Positions 33,118 through 42,770 are shown, counted from the stretch's first letter. The stretch: 64,000 nucleotides of DNA from Azospirillum brasilense (GCF_022023855.1 NZ_CP059452.1:675501-739500); one strand, 5' to 3'. Translations and numbers: made by a program. Notes: generated by a model from the sequence alone, not told the origin.

Positions 33118-34547
33118 GACCGCGACTCCGCAACTGGGATGCCGTTCTGCAGTTTGGGCCGCCGTCCCGCCGCCGGACGCGGGGTCAGGACGTGGGCATG
33201 GACCGTCTTGGCCAGCCGCGTCTGGAAGGCGGTGAAGAGGAACCACAGCAGGCCGTTCTGGATCAGCAGGCTGCTCTCGGCGACGTTGCCCAGCAGGAGC
33301 ATCATGGCGAAGACGATGTGCCAGCGCGCCGCTCCGCTGCGGTCGACCGGGACGATCCGGGCTATGCGCGACAGGTAGATCACATAGGCCACCAGGAAGA
33401 GGCCGAGGCCGAGCAGGCCGACGTCCAGCGTCGTCTGGATGAAGCCGTTGTGGGCGTGGATGTCGAAGCGGCCCGAGGTGCGCCAGAACAGCGCGCCCGG
33501 CGCGTCCAGCCCCGACCAGAAGGCGCTGAAGCCGTAGCCCAGCACCGGCTGCTGCTCGATCATCCGGATTGCAAAGTCCCAGATCAGCGTGCGCCCGGTC
33601 AGCGTGATGTCGCGGCCGAGCAGCGCGGTGATGCTTTCCAGGTTCAGCAGCGCGAAGATGGCGGCCAGCATGATGACCATGGTGCCGCCGTACAGCTCCA
33701 ACGCCAGCGACCCGGCGTCCTGCCGGTGGGTCACCAGCATCACCAGGGTCATGCCGGCCGTGGCGACGATCAGCGCCGTGGCGGAGCCGGACATGGCGAG
33801 GCAGCCAGCCATGATGGCGAAGGTGCCCAGCCGCCAGACCAGCGCCAAGGTGTCGGTCACCGGGCGGGAGCGCAGGACGAACAGCCCGGCGGTCAGGCCG
33901 AAGGCCATGGCGTCGCCCAGGCCGTTCTTGTGGGAGAAGACGCCGCGCCACTGCGACCCCTGCTCCGCCGGCATCAGGCCGTAGCTCGGCAGGCCGACCG
34001 CCAGAAGCGCGCTCAGCACCGCCAGCACGAAGACCGCGCGGTGGATCAGCCGGGCCAGGGCGACCTCGCCGTAGGACAGGCCGACATAGAGGCCGAAGAT
34101 GGTCGTGCCGACCAGGGCCACGCTGCGGCGGATGGTCAGCGACGGGTCATGCGACCATTGGCTGGACGCGATGGCCAGCACCACCATGAGGGCCATGGGA
34201 ATGCTGAGATAGCGGAAGGCCCGGACGCCGTGGAGCATGACGATCCGCAGCAGGGCCGTGGCGTAGAGGCCGGCGAAGATGAGCTGCTTGATGGTGTCGC
34301 CGGAGGATTCCGGCGCGCCGCCCGCGCGCAGGATGAAGCGCTGCGAGGGCGCGGACATCATCACCGACAGCAGCGCGTCCCACAGCAGGATCAGGCCGAT
34401 GGCGCACACCACCTGATCGAACAAGCTGGGCGTCAGGTCGGCCGCGCTGCGCAGGAGCGGCGGCGTCCGTGGCCGGGCGGGCGGCGCGCCCGCAGCGGGC
34501 GCCGCCGCCAGAGCGGCTCGGTTTCGCGGAAATGGCGTTGCACTCAT
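33114..34547 (-). CDS. O-antigen ligase/polymerase-like (Wzy-type) membrane protein
   Basis: A 477-residue protein with about 11-12 helices and the Wzy_C/O-antigen ligase region: a large loop containing GRDITLTGRTLIWDFAIRM and the RFDIHAHNGFIQTTLDVGLLGLGLF segment. Such proteins either polymerise repeat units (Wzy) or attach them to lipid A (WaaL); placement beside a flippase and a Wzc-type kinase favours polymerisation. ATG 34547 has GGGGGAACAGG upstream; 30 further upstream codons are open but look non-coding. The N-terminus has a long Ala/Pro-rich cytoplasmic stretch. Confidence 0.87.
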   Translation of the reverse strand: MSATPFPRNRAALAAAPAAGAPPARPRTPPLLRSAADLTPSLFDQVVCAIGLILLWDALLSVMMSAPSQRFILRAGGAPESSGDTIKQLIFAGLYATALLRIVMLHGVRAFRYLSIPMALMVVLAIASSQWSHDPSLTIRRSVALVGTTIFGLYVGLSYGEVALARLIHRAVFVLAVLSALLAVGLPSYGLMPAEQGSQWRGVFSHKNGLGDAMAFGLTAGLFVLRSRPVTDTLALVWRLGTFAIMAGCLAMSGSATALIVATAGMTLVMLVTHRQDAGSLALELYGGTMVIMLAAIFALLNLESITALLGRDITLTGRTLIWDFAIRMIEQQPVLGYGFSAFWSGLDAPGALFWRTSGRFDIHAHNGFIQTTLDVGLLGLGLFLVAYVIYLSRIARIVPVDRSGAARWHIVFAMMLLLGNVAESSLLIQNGLLWFLFTAFQTRLAKTVHAHVLTPRPAAGRRPKLQNGIPVAESRS

Positions 34548-34644
34548 CCTGTTCCCCCGATGAACCCCCAGGACCAACTCGTCCCTTGGGGTACGGAAAC
34601 GCCCGGCCGCCGGGGCGCCGGGCGTTTCCGCCGTCACGTCATGG

Positions 34645-36897
34645 TCAGCGCGTGTAGTAGCGGCGCGCCTCGTTCATGCCGTAGGCCTCTTCCGACGCGT
34701 CGGTCCGGGCCAGCTTCTTCAGGTCCACCCGGCTCAGCACGACGCTGGTCACGTCGCGGCCCAGCTCGGTCAGCCGGTCGATGGCCCGCTGGACGACGGC
34801 GCGCGGCGTCTGCTCCCAGCGCACCACGAACAGGCATTCCGTCGCCGACCGGGTCAGCACGCCCGCGTCCGCCACGACCGCCATGGGCGGGGTGTCGAGG
34901 ATGACGCAGTCGTATTCGAGCGAGGCGAACTTGATGATGCTCGCCAGCTTCTCCGACCCCAGAAGCTCCTGCGGGTGGTCGCAATGCGGGCGGCCGACGA
35001 CGTAGTGCAGGCCGCTGCGGCCGTCCACCTGGACCACGTCCTGCCATTCCGCCTTGCCGACGATCAGGTCGCTCAGGTCGCTCGGGGCGTTGTCGCCCAG
35101 CACGTTCCCGATGCGCGGGCAGCGCAGGTCGCATTCCAGCAGCAGGACCCGCCGGCCGGACGCCGCCAGCATGCGCGCCAGGGTCAGGCAGACGGTGGTC
35201 TTGCCCTCGCCGGGAACGGCGGAGGTGACCATCACCACGCTGCCGGTGTTCAGGGCGCCGCGGGCGTAGAGCGACACGCCGATGGCGCGCACCGCCTCGC
35301 TGTACTCCGACCGCGGACGGTCGAGGACATAGTCCTCCGGCTTGGCGTTCTTGTGATGCGGCAGGGACGGCACCAGCCCGATGGCCGGCACGCCGATCGT
35401 CTCCTCCACATGCTGGGTGTTGCGGAAGGTCTTGTTCAGATGGTCGCGCAGGAAGGCCAGGAACATGCCGATCAGCAGGCCCACGGCCAGACCGCCGCCG
35501 ACGAACAGCTTCTTGCCCGGCGTTGACGGCTCCAGCGGCGGTTCCGCCAAGGACACGACGCGGGCGTCGCGCTGCTGAAGGTCGTCCTGCTCGCGCGTTT
35601 CGACGAGACGCTGGAGCAGACCTTCATAGACGCGGCGGTTGGCGTCGGCCTCGCGCTGCAGCTGGGCCAGACGGACGTTGGCGCCCAGTTCGCCGGCGGT
35701 CTCGGCGGTCAGCTTCTTCAGCGCGGCCTCAAGCTCGCGCTCGCGGGCGCGGGCGATCTCGACCTCGTTGTTGATGACCGCCATGATCTTGGTGGCTTCC
35801 TCGCGCATCTTCTGGCGCAGGTTCGTCAACTGGTTGACGTAGGCCTGCACCGCCGGATGCTGGTCGCCGTAGCGGGTGCGGTACTCGGCCAGCCGGCGCG
35901 CGATGCCCGACTCCTCCTCGCCCAGCCGCTGGATCAGCGGCGAGCCGAGCACCTCGGCCGCGTTGCCCTCGGTCGGGCTGCGCGCGACGATCCGGGCGTT
36001 CTGCGCCCGCGCCTCCGCCCGGCCGCGCTCCGTCTGGGCGACGACCAGGGCGCGGTTCAGCTCGGCCAGCTGCTGCGACAGGAAGGTCTCGCCGCCGGTG
36101 CCGCCGAGCACGAGGCCCTGCTGCGCGCGGTAGTCCTGCACCGCCTTGTCCGACACCTCGACCTGGGCGCGCAGCTCGTTGATGCGGTCCTCCAGCCACT
36201 TGTTGGCTTGCTGGTTGACATCCTTCTTGGTCTGGAGCTGGTCGCGCAGATACTCGTCCACGAAGGCGTTGGCGATGCGGGCCGCTTTCTCCGCCTCCTT
36301 CGCCTTGAAGGAGACGAGGATGGTGTAGGACTGGGCGTCGCTGGTCGCCGACAGGCCGCGGCGAACGTCGGCGATGACCGCGGCGCGCTCCTTCTCCGGC
36401 GACGTCGGCTCCTTCACGCCGATGCCGGCGGAGTTCAGGTAGCCGGTGATCTGCTGGCGCAGCGGCGACAGGTCGTAGCCGACGGTGTCGTTGATCCCGG
36501 CGATGGCCCGGTCGATGGCCGAAGGCCGCTCGATGGCGCCGTTGAACTCCGGGTCATGGACCAGCCCCAGCCGGTCCACCACCTTGGCGGCGGTGGCGCT
36601 GGAGGTGATCATGTCGATTTCGGTCCGGATCGCCGCCGCCTCGCGCGGGAGGTTGGAGATCACGGCGTTGATGTCCGTGACCTCCGTCGTGCGCGGGTCG
36701 ATGATGAGCACGGCCTGGCTGGTGAACCGCGGCTCATAGAGCAGGGCACCGGTGGTGGCCAGCGCGGTGCAGCACAGAACGCTGGCGATGATCGTGCTCC
36801 GGCGCCGGCGCAGCACCTGAAGGAGGTCGCGGAGCGCGACCTCCCGCGTGCTGGCTTCGGACCCCAGGGCTCCGTCTACATGAGTGTACGCGGCCAT
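34645..36897 (-). CDS. Wzc/ExoP-type tyrosine autokinase, chain-length regulator
   Basis: A 750-residue bacterial tyrosine kinase. The N-terminal Wzz domain runs from helix 1 (TIIASVLCCTALATTGALLY) through a long periplasmic coiled coil to helix 2 (KLFVGGGLAVGLLIGMFLAFL, near 450-475). The cytoplasmic kinase has Walker A SAVPGEGKTT, Walker A' LLLECDLRCPR and Walker B CVILDTPP. The usual C-terminal Tyr cluster is short here (EARRYYTR). It controls polymer length and export, cycling by autophosphorylation; the partner outer-membrane Wza protein and phosphatase are not in the window. AGGAG precedes ATG 36897. Confidence 0.94.
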   Translation of the reverse strand: MAAYTHVDGALGSEASTREVALRDLLQVLRRRRSTIIASVLCCTALATTGALLYEPRFTSQAVLIIDPRTTEVTDINAVISNLPREAAAIRTEIDMITSSATAAKVVDRLGLVHDPEFNGAIERPSAIDRAIAGINDTVGYDLSPLRQQITGYLNSAGIGVKEPTSPEKERAAVIADVRRGLSATSDAQSYTILVSFKAKEAEKAARIANAFVDEYLRDQLQTKKDVNQQANKWLEDRINELRAQVEVSDKAVQDYRAQQGLVLGGTGGETFLSQQLAELNRALVVAQTERGRAEARAQNARIVARSPTEGNAAEVLGSPLIQRLGEEESGIARRLAEYRTRYGDQHPAVQAYVNQLTNLRQKMREEATKIMAVINNEVEIARARERELEAALKKLTAETAGELGANVRLAQLQREADANRRVYEGLLQRLVETREQDDLQQRDARVVSLAEPPLEPSTPGKKLFVGGGLAVGLLIGMFLAFLRDHLNKTFRNTQHVEETIGVPAIGLVPSLPHHKNAKPEDYVLDRPRSEYSEAVRAIGVSLYARGALNTGSVVMVTSAVPGEGKTTVCLTLARMLAASGRRVLLLECDLRCPRIGNVLGDNAPSDLSDLIVGKAEWQDVVQVDGRSGLHYVVGRPHCDHPQELLGSEKLASIIKFASLEYDCVILDTPPMAVVADAGVLTRSATECLFVVRWEQTPRAVVQRAIDRLTELGRDVTSVVLSRVDLKKLARTDASEEAYGMNEARRYYTR

Positions 36898-36940
36898 CCC
36901 ATTCTCCTGAGGATCGGTCGGTTAGGGTCCAGGCCGGCGG

Positions 36941-38335
36941 TCAGCCCTTCACGATCTTCTCGTCGACGATGCCCGCCTTGCCGAAGGCGTTGCGGGTGTC
37001 GACGATCAGCGGCAGCCCGTCCAGGAAGGCCTTCAGATCGAAAGAGTCGTGGTCGGTGCACAGGATCGCGGCGTCGAAGGCGCCGTCCCGGATGTCCTCC
37101 AGCGCGACCGACGGCGTGCCGGCCATGCGGGCGAGACGGCGCGTCTCCGGAAGCTCCGGCACATGCGGGTCGTAGTAGAAGACCTCGCAGCCGCGGTCCT
37201 GGAGAAGATCGATGATCTTCAGCGCCGGGCTTTCGCGCATGTCCTCGATGTTCTTCTTGTAGGCGACGCCCAGCACGAGGATGCGCGACCCGCGCAGCGC
37301 GCGGCCCAGCTTGGAGTCCATGGCCTGTGACAGCCGCTCCACCACGTAATGCGGCATGCGGGTGTTGATCTCGCCGGCCAGCTCGATGAAGCGGGTGGCG
37401 ACGTCGAACTCGCGGGCCTTCCAGGTCAGGTAGAAGGGGTCGATCGGGATGCAGTGACCGCCCAGGCCGGGGCCGGGGTAGAAGGGCATGTAGCCGAAGG
37501 GCTTCGTCTTGGCGCCCTCGATCACTTCCCACACGTCGATGCCCATCGCGTCGTAGACGACCTTCAGCTCGTTGACGAGCGCGATGTTGACGCAGCGGAA
37601 GATGTTCTCGGTCAGCTTCACCGCCTCGGCCGCTTCAAGCGACGAGACCGGTATCACGCGCTCCAGCGCGCGGCCGTACATCGAGCAGGCGATGCGCAGC
37701 GCGTTGGGGTCCTCACCGCCGACGATCTTCGGGATGCGGGCGGTGGTGAAGGTCTCGTTGCCGGGATCCTCGCGCTCCGGCGAGAAGGCCAGCAGGAAAT
37801 CCGTGCCGCTGTTGAGGCCGGTCTTCTCCAGGATCGGGCGCACCACCTCGCGCGTCGTGCCGGGGTAGGTGGTCGATTCGAGGACGATCAGCTGGCCGGG
37901 GCGCAACACCTGGGCGATCTGCCGGGTGGTGACCTCGATGCAGCTCATGTCCGGCTCGCGGTTGCGAGTCAGCGGCGTCGGCACGCAGATGACGATGGCG
38001 TCCATGTCGGCCAGCGACTGGAAGTTCGCCGTGGCCGTGAAGCGGCCCTCCTCCAGCATCCCGCGGACCTCGTCGGTCGACACGGTGCCGATGTAGGAGG
38101 TGCCACCGTTCAGGCTGGCGACCTTTTCCGGATCGATGTCGAAGCCCGTCACCGAGAAGCCGGCCCGCGCGAACAGCCGCGCCAGAGGCAGGCCGACGTA
38201 ACCCAGGCCGATGACGCCGACGCTGGCGGTGCCCGCCGCGATCTTCGACTCCAGCGTCGCCAGAGCTTCCGGAATGCCGGACGTGCCGACCGAACCCCCG
38301 CTCACCAACAGGTCGGCAAACTCATTGCTCGACAT
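36941..38335 (-). CDS. Nucleotide-sugar 6-dehydrogenase (WbpA/UDP-GlcNAc type)
   Basis: A 464-residue UDP-sugar dehydrogenase that oxidises C6 of a UDP-sugar to the uronic acid with two NAD+. The Rossmann start is GVIGLGYVGLPLARLFARAG, and the catalytic Cys lies in PGPGLGGHCIPIDPFYLTWKARE. The middle segments (STTYPGTTREVV, FSPEREDPGN, KLTENIFRCVNIALVNE) match the UDP-N-acetylglucosamine/mannosaminuronate group (WbpA/TviB/WecC) better than plain UDP-glucose dehydrogenase. It supplies an acidic precursor to the polysaccharide. AGGAG lies before ATG 38335. The next gene downstream is the tyrosine kinase, 43 bp away. Confidence 0.92.
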   Translation of the reverse strand: MSSNEFADLLVSGGSVGTSGIPEALATLESKIAAGTASVGVIGLGYVGLPLARLFARAGFSVTGFDIDPEKVASLNGGTSYIGTVSTDEVRGMLEEGRFTATANFQSLADMDAIVICVPTPLTRNREPDMSCIEVTTRQIAQVLRPGQLIVLESTTYPGTTREVVRPILEKTGLNSGTDFLLAFSPEREDPGNETFTTARIPKIVGGEDPNALRIACSMYGRALERVIPVSSLEAAEAVKLTENIFRCVNIALVNELKVVYDAMGIDVWEVIEGAKTKPFGYMPFYPGPGLGGHCIPIDPFYLTWKAREFDVATRFIELAGEINTRMPHYVVERLSQAMDSKLGRALRGSRILVLGVAYKKNIEDMRESPALKIIDLLQDRGCEVFYYDPHVPELPETRRLARMAGTPSVALEDIRDGAFDAAILCTDHDSFDLKAFLDGLPLIVDTRNAFGKAGIVDEKIVKG

Positions 38336-38739
38336 AAGACGTCTCCTTTTCCGACTCTCTTGTTCGTAGAGGTTTCACCGTTATTCGCGCTGTATTGCAG
38401 AGATCAATTTCACCGACACAAAACCGAAGCCAAGGTCCGGTTCTGACATCGGGCCTTGGCTTTTGCTGTTCATTAGACTGATCGATCGGCGTTTCCTCTC
38501 ACCGAATACATTAGGCTGCTTTGTCTAAGCACCCAGCAATCGTGATAGAAAAAGTGGCAGCCGTAAACGTCGTAAAAGGCCGAACCACCGTCAGTTGATC
38601 GGGTGACCTTTCTTGTGAGACTTTAGGGATGACCTTCCCGAAAGGCGCTTCATTAACCCCTTTTGAGTAACCACCCGCAGAATAGACGAAAGGAGCCTGA
38701 CCGGCGCGTCGGCGGCCGGACGGCTCCTTCGCACCGCGG
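38336..38739. other. 404-bp intergenic region, no gene
   Basis: AT-richer than its surroundings. No convincing coding frame is present. It holds the terminator-like hairpin at 38427-38462 and presumably the promoter of the dehydrogenase/kinase/polymerase operon that reads leftward. A repeated GATCGATCGG-like patch is seen near 38478. Confidence 0.7.
38427..38462. terminator. Bidirectional hairpin
   Basis: AAGCCAAGG (38427-38435) pairs perfectly with CCTTGGCTT (38454-38462). TTTT follows on the plus strand and CGGTTTTG on the minus strand, so it can end the leftward transcript of the GNAT-like gene. Confidence 0.65.
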
Positions 38740-39918
38740 TCATCCCTGGACGGCGACTCCCTCCGGTTGCAGCCCGGTGGTCTCGGGCAGCGTGTTGTGC
38801 ATCAGGAAGCTGGCGTCGCCGTCGCCCATGGTCAGCAGCCAGTTGCCGCGGTCGGCGAACGCGTCGCGGTCGATGCCGGCGTCCGGCCCGGCGTGCGCCA
38901 TCACCCGCACCGGGAAGCCCACGCGGTCGGGCACCTTCATCATGCCCATGGCGAGGAAGGTCCGCTCCGCCCGCCTGTTCAGCGTCCGGCAGATCAGGGC
39001 GGTCGCGCGCTCCGTCGCGGCGATGCGCAGCGTGTGGCTGAGCAGGACCCATAGCCACTTCGGCTCGCACAGGTAATCCACGATGGCGAGGCAGGGCTCC
39101 TTGCGCCAGGTCTCGCGGCGCAGGACCACGTAGCCCAGCGGCTCGCCCCCGCGCGTCAGGATGAAGCGGCGGTAGTCCGAGGCGCAGGGAATCGCGTCGT
39201 AGCGCCAACGCAGATGCGTCAGGTCGCGCAACGCGATCAGCGGATAATGCGGGGAGGCGCGCCGCCAGATGGCGTCGGCCCGCCCGTCGAACCGCCCGAT
39301 CTCCTCGAACCGCGCGCCGGTCGCCCGGCTCAGCAGGTGGCCGCCGATCCGCGCGCCGTGCAGGGCCGGCCCGGCGATCGTCCCGATGGTCCGCATGCGG
39401 CCCTGAAGCGAGGACGCTTCCAGGCAGCGCCGCGTGTCCAGCGGGAAGACGTAGGCGGGCAGGGCGCCGATGTCGATCCAGCCGGCCTTGCTGTAGGCCT
39501 TGTAGGCGGAATCGGAAATGTGGATGGCCATCGCCAGAGGACGGCTGTCGAGCTGCGCTTCCGCCAGGGGCGTGAAGGCGCCGCGCATCCGCCATTCCGG
39601 CAGGACCATCAGGCTGTTGGCCCAGGAGGCCGGGATTTCCCGGTCCCGCGCCTTCAGGCGGAAGGGAATCCCGCATTGCTGGCCGACGATCTGTCCCTGC
39701 CGCTTGCACACCCAGACTTGCGGCCCGTCCGCGTCCCGGTCGGGCACCTCGTCGAAGAGCCAGCGGTTGTAGGCCTCGTCCACCTGCCAGACCCGTTCCC
39801 CGAACATCTTGCGCTGGAAGCCGCGCAGCTCCCCCGTGTCGGAAGCGTCGAAACGGAAAACGGTTTTCTTCAGCCGGTCGGTGATCGACTGACCGACGGT
39901 GCTGCTGCTGGTGCTCAC
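38740..39918 (-). CDS. GNAT-like acyltransferase in polysaccharide island
   Basis: A 392-residue protein that looks like a tandem GNAT/FemAB-type acyltransferase. The N-terminal half has VWVCKRQGQIVGQQCGIPFRL and ANSLMVLPEWRMRGAFTPLAEAQ (acetyl-CoA-type R-G loop region). The second half repeats the pattern with RRFILTRGGEPLGYVVLRRE and ALICRTLNRRAERTFLAMGMMKV. No signal or membrane segment is visible, so it acts in the cytoplasm, possibly acylating an amino sugar. The start is GTG 39918, preceded by an AAGGGGGG ribosome site. Function is inferred from fold and neighbours only. Confidence 0.68.
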   Translation of the reverse strand: MSTSSSTVGQSITDRLKKTVFRFDASDTGELRGFQRKMFGERVWQVDEAYNRWLFDEVPDRDADGPQVWVCKRQGQIVGQQCGIPFRLKARDREIPASWANSLMVLPEWRMRGAFTPLAEAQLDSRPLAMAIHISDSAYKAYSKAGWIDIGALPAYVFPLDTRRCLEASSLQGRMRTIGTIAGPALHGARIGGHLLSRATGARFEEIGRFDGRADAIWRRASPHYPLIALRDLTHLRWRYDAIPCASDYRRFILTRGGEPLGYVVLRRETWRKEPCLAIVDYLCEPKWLWVLLSHTLRIAATERATALICRTLNRRAERTFLAMGMMKVPDRVGFPVRVMAHAGPDAGIDRDAFADRGNWLLTMGDGDASFLMHNTLPETTGLQPEGVAVQG

Positions 39919-39989
39919 ATGCCCCCCCTTGTTCGAACGCGCCGTCCCTTTCCCGGCCCGCGGCTCGCCCGCGGACGTCGGGGCCGAGG

Positions 39990-41194
39990 TCAGCGCACGG
40001 ATTCCGGCCGCATTCCGGACGCTTCCTGCACGGTTCCTCCCGTTGGCTGGTTAGTGGTGGTCCCGGTCCGGGTTCCGGTTTCTGCTCTGGCGTCGTTGCT
40101 GACCCGGTTGCCGGTGACGGTCTTGCCGATGCTGTCGGCGATGATGATGGCGGCCCGCTTGCCGTTGCGGTGGAAGACGTTGTCGCGCAGCTCCAGCGTG
40201 ATCGAGCCGTTGCCCTTCTGGTGCTGCAGGACGCCGCCGTTGTTGTCGTAGAACTCGTTGTCGTAGACCCGGTAGGTCACGTCGATCCCGCGGTTCTGGC
40301 CGAGCGAGAGGCCCGCGTCGGCGTTGCGGAAGATGACGTTGCGATAGATCTCGGTGCTGGACTTCGCCAGGATGCCGGCGCCGCGCGGGTTGTCGTGAAT
40401 CAGGTTGTCGTGGATCTTCAGCGCGCTGCCCGCCTGCCCCTGGTCGTGGTAGAGGCCGTGGGAGCGGCCTTCGCCGCCGTTGACGCCGTTGTTGAAGACC
40501 CGGTTGTGGGCGACCTCGCCGGTCAGGATGCGCCCGTTCCACCCGGAATAGACGCCGCCGTCCTTGCGCCAGCCGTTGTCGGCGATGGTGTTGCGCGTGA
40601 TGATCTGGTCGGTGTTGTCCGCCGCGTAATGCACGATTCCATAGGCGCCGTTGCCGGTGATGGCCGATCCGTCGATCCGCAGCCCGTCGGAAGTCCCCTG
40701 AACGACGATTCCGGAGCCGCCGTTGCCCGCGACCGTCACGTTCGTCACCGACACGTTGCGCGCCCGCGGCCCGAGCAGCAGGCCGGTGTCGGCCGCGCCG
40801 GTGATGCTCAGCCCGTCGAAGGCGACGTTCGTCCGCCCGTTCAGGCTGACCGCGACCGAGGCGCCCCGCGCGTCGATCACCGGGGCGTCGCCCTTGATAG
40901 GCGCCGTAGGTGACCGGCCGGTCGGTCGTGCCGGAGGAGGATGCCAGGAGGCTGCCGCGCCAGCTCTCCCCGCGCTCGAACAGCACGCGGCTTCCCGGCG
41001 GGAAGGTTGTGGCGTTCACCTTCTCCAGCGATTTCCACGCCTCCTTCGGGCCGCGGCCCGACCGACGGTCGTCGCCGTCCGTGGCATCGACGTAAAAGAC
41101 CGGTGCATCCTCAGCGGTCCGTCGCGCGCTGACGAGCAGCGACGGCTGGGGCGGGACGCTCGATGGCGGGGGGAGGTGGGGGCAGGTAATCCAT
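39990..41194 (-). pseudogene. Frameshifted beta-helix protein, paralogue of 44525-46705
   Basis: Two reading frames together match the C-terminal half of the beta-helix protein at 44525-46705. One frame carries FYVDATDGDDRRSG through RPVTYGAYQG; the continuation from VIDARGASVAVSLNGRTN to the stop at 39990 is in another frame, with the shift at about 40895-40901 (TATCAAGGG on the coding strand). The most plausible start (ATG 41194, MDYLPPPP) is in yet another frame, with a six-C run just after it. Two frameshifts therefore separate start and end. It has no carbohydrate-binding repeats. It may be a real pseudogene or reflect sequencing errors in homopolymers; the downstream segment is strongly conserved, arguing for recent decay or error. 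Confidence 0.75.
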
Positions 41195-41213
41195 GGGTCT
41201 GTCTCGCGCGGCC

Positions 41214-41417
41214 TTACAAAGCGACGCGGATCAGCGCATAGGCGAGGCCCCAGGCCGCCAAAGCACAGCCGGTGCACAGCAAGGCCCAGCCGGCCCGCTG
41301 GAGATCGAGCAAGGGGGGGACGACGCGGTCCGTCGCCTTCGGGGCGGCGTCCGTCGGCATGACGTCCACAACTCCACCCAGCAGGTTCGGGCTGGCCGGC
41401 GTGGCTTGCTCGATCAT
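41214..41417 (-). CDS. Small membrane protein, unknown
   Basis: A 67-residue protein starting MIEQATPASPNLLGG, with GAGGAG directly upstream of ATG 41417. A soluble N-terminal half (VDVMPTDAAPKATDRVVPP) is followed by one membrane helix (GWALLCTGCALAAWGLAYALI). It ends 20 bp before the broken beta-helix gene, so the two were probably co-transcribed. No family recognised. Confidence 0.65.
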   Translation of the reverse strand: MIEQATPASPNLLGGVVDVMPTDAAPKATDRVVPPLLDLQRAGWALLCTGCALAAWGLAYALIRVAL

Positions 41418-41647
41418 AGCGATCTCCTCGCGGGGGGCCTGATAGGCGGGGGAACCAGCGACCAAATCCGCAGCGTGTTCCTATTGCGGTATTTTGTGTT
41501 ACGCCGCGGACAAATAAAGGGAAATGAAAAGGGATCACGCTTAAGCGATCAGCGCACGATAAGGGGGCATTCCAAAGGGAGGAATAGGACTTCTCTTTGG
41601 AATTGCTGCGCGGTCATCGCCTGTAATGCCTATGCCAACGGCAAGAA

Positions 41648-41674
41648 CTCCCTCCCCCGCAACGGGAGAGGGAG
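41648..41674 (-). terminator. Hairpin after the deacetylase gene (CCCTCTCCCC family)
   Basis: CTCCCTC (41648-41654) pairs with GAGGGAG (41668-41674), with a further CCC/GGG inside. It lies 21 bp past the deacetylase stop. Confidence 0.55.
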
Positions 41675-41694
41675 CGTTTCATAGGCCGGACCGC

Positions 41695-42735
41695 TCAGCC
41701 GGCGAGGGCGCGCTTCATGTTGCCGGCACCGCCGCGCAGCAGACGCTTGACCAGCTGCTGCTTCGCGGGCGCCGGACCGTTCTCAAAGCAGATCCGCTGA
41801 ATCCGCCGCTGCGGACCGCCGCGGCGCGGCCAGGAAGTGCCGAAGGTGACGTCGACCCCTTCGTCGTACAGTTCCCCGAACAGCGCCTCGGGCAGGCCCT
41901 CGTCGGAATAGGGAAAGGCGAAGGAGCCGCAACCGGGGCCGAACAGCTCCCGGATGCCGGCGACGCTGCCCGTCACCTCCTCCTTCCGCTGCTCCGCCGT
42001 CAGCAGGCGGTGGTTGGGATGGTCGAACCCATGGGCGCCGATCGACACCCCCTCCGCCATCAGGTCGGCGATCTCGTCGCGCGTCAGATAGGGCTTCTCG
42101 TCCGCCAGGAAGCCGGCCGTGTCAAACTCCAGCACGGTGGCGATCTCGTCCAGCACGGCGCGCTGGTGCCAACTCACCTTCATGACGCCCGCGGCGGGGT
42201 TGGCGGCGACGGCGCCCGCCCGCGCCAGGGTGGCGGCGCAGACGGCGCGGCGCGGATCAGCCTCCGCCAGCCGGCTCAGCCGCTCCGCCAGAAGGCTCGC
42301 CTTGTGCCGGTAGAAGAGCGTCTTGTTGTCGAGGAAGTTCAGGTTCAGGTACAGCGCCGGACGGATGCCCTTGCGGCGCAGGATCGGCATCGCGACCTCC
42401 GCGACCTCGCGCATGCCGTCGTCGAAGGTGACCAGCAGCGACGGGCGGCGGATCTCCGGTCCGCCCATGGCCGACCCGGTGACCGTGGGCAGGTCCGTCG
42501 GCTCGAAATGCTTCAGGAGGAAATCAAGATCCTTCGTGAATTCCTTCGGCGTGCGGGGCCGGTAGATGTGCTTCAGATGGTCCGGCACCGTGTCGCAGAC
42601 GGCGTGGTAAACGACGGCCAGCACCGGGCTGCCGTAGGCGTGATGGCAGGCGGTTCCCAGCGGGTTGCGCAGCGCGTCCGTCCACCGGAGCCGCCGACCC
42701 AACCCGCCACCGGAAATCACGTCGGCAACGCTCAT
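41695..42735 (-). CDS. Polysaccharide deacetylase
   Basis: A 346-residue NodB-homology deacetylase. The metal and catalytic motifs are TFDDGMRE (motif 1) and HGFDHPNH (motif 2, H-x3-H pattern); FAFPYSDEG is motif 3-like. It would remove N- or O-acetyl groups from the polysaccharide or its lipid-linked precursor. No signal peptide is seen, although VLAVVYHAVCDTV is hydrophobic. GGAGGA lies before ATG 42735. The glycosyltransferase gene ends 35 bp upstream, so both form one unit. Confidence 0.9.
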   Translation of the reverse strand: MSVADVISGGGLGRRLRWTDALRNPLGTACHHAYGSPVLAVVYHAVCDTVPDHLKHIYRPRTPKEFTKDLDFLLKHFEPTDLPTVTGSAMGGPEIRRPSLLVTFDDGMREVAEVAMPILRRKGIRPALYLNLNFLDNKTLFYRHKASLLAERLSRLAEADPRRAVCAATLARAGAVAANPAAGVMKVSWHQRAVLDEIATVLEFDTAGFLADEKPYLTRDEIADLMAEGVSIGAHGFDHPNHRLLTAEQRKEEVTGSVAGIRELFGPGCGSFAFPYSDEGLPEALFGELYDEGVDVTFGTSWPRRGGPQRRIQRICFENGPAPAKQQLVKRLLRGGAGNMKRALAG

Positions 42736-42770
42736 CAAATCCTCCCACGGAAGGGTCAGAGGGCAGAGGG

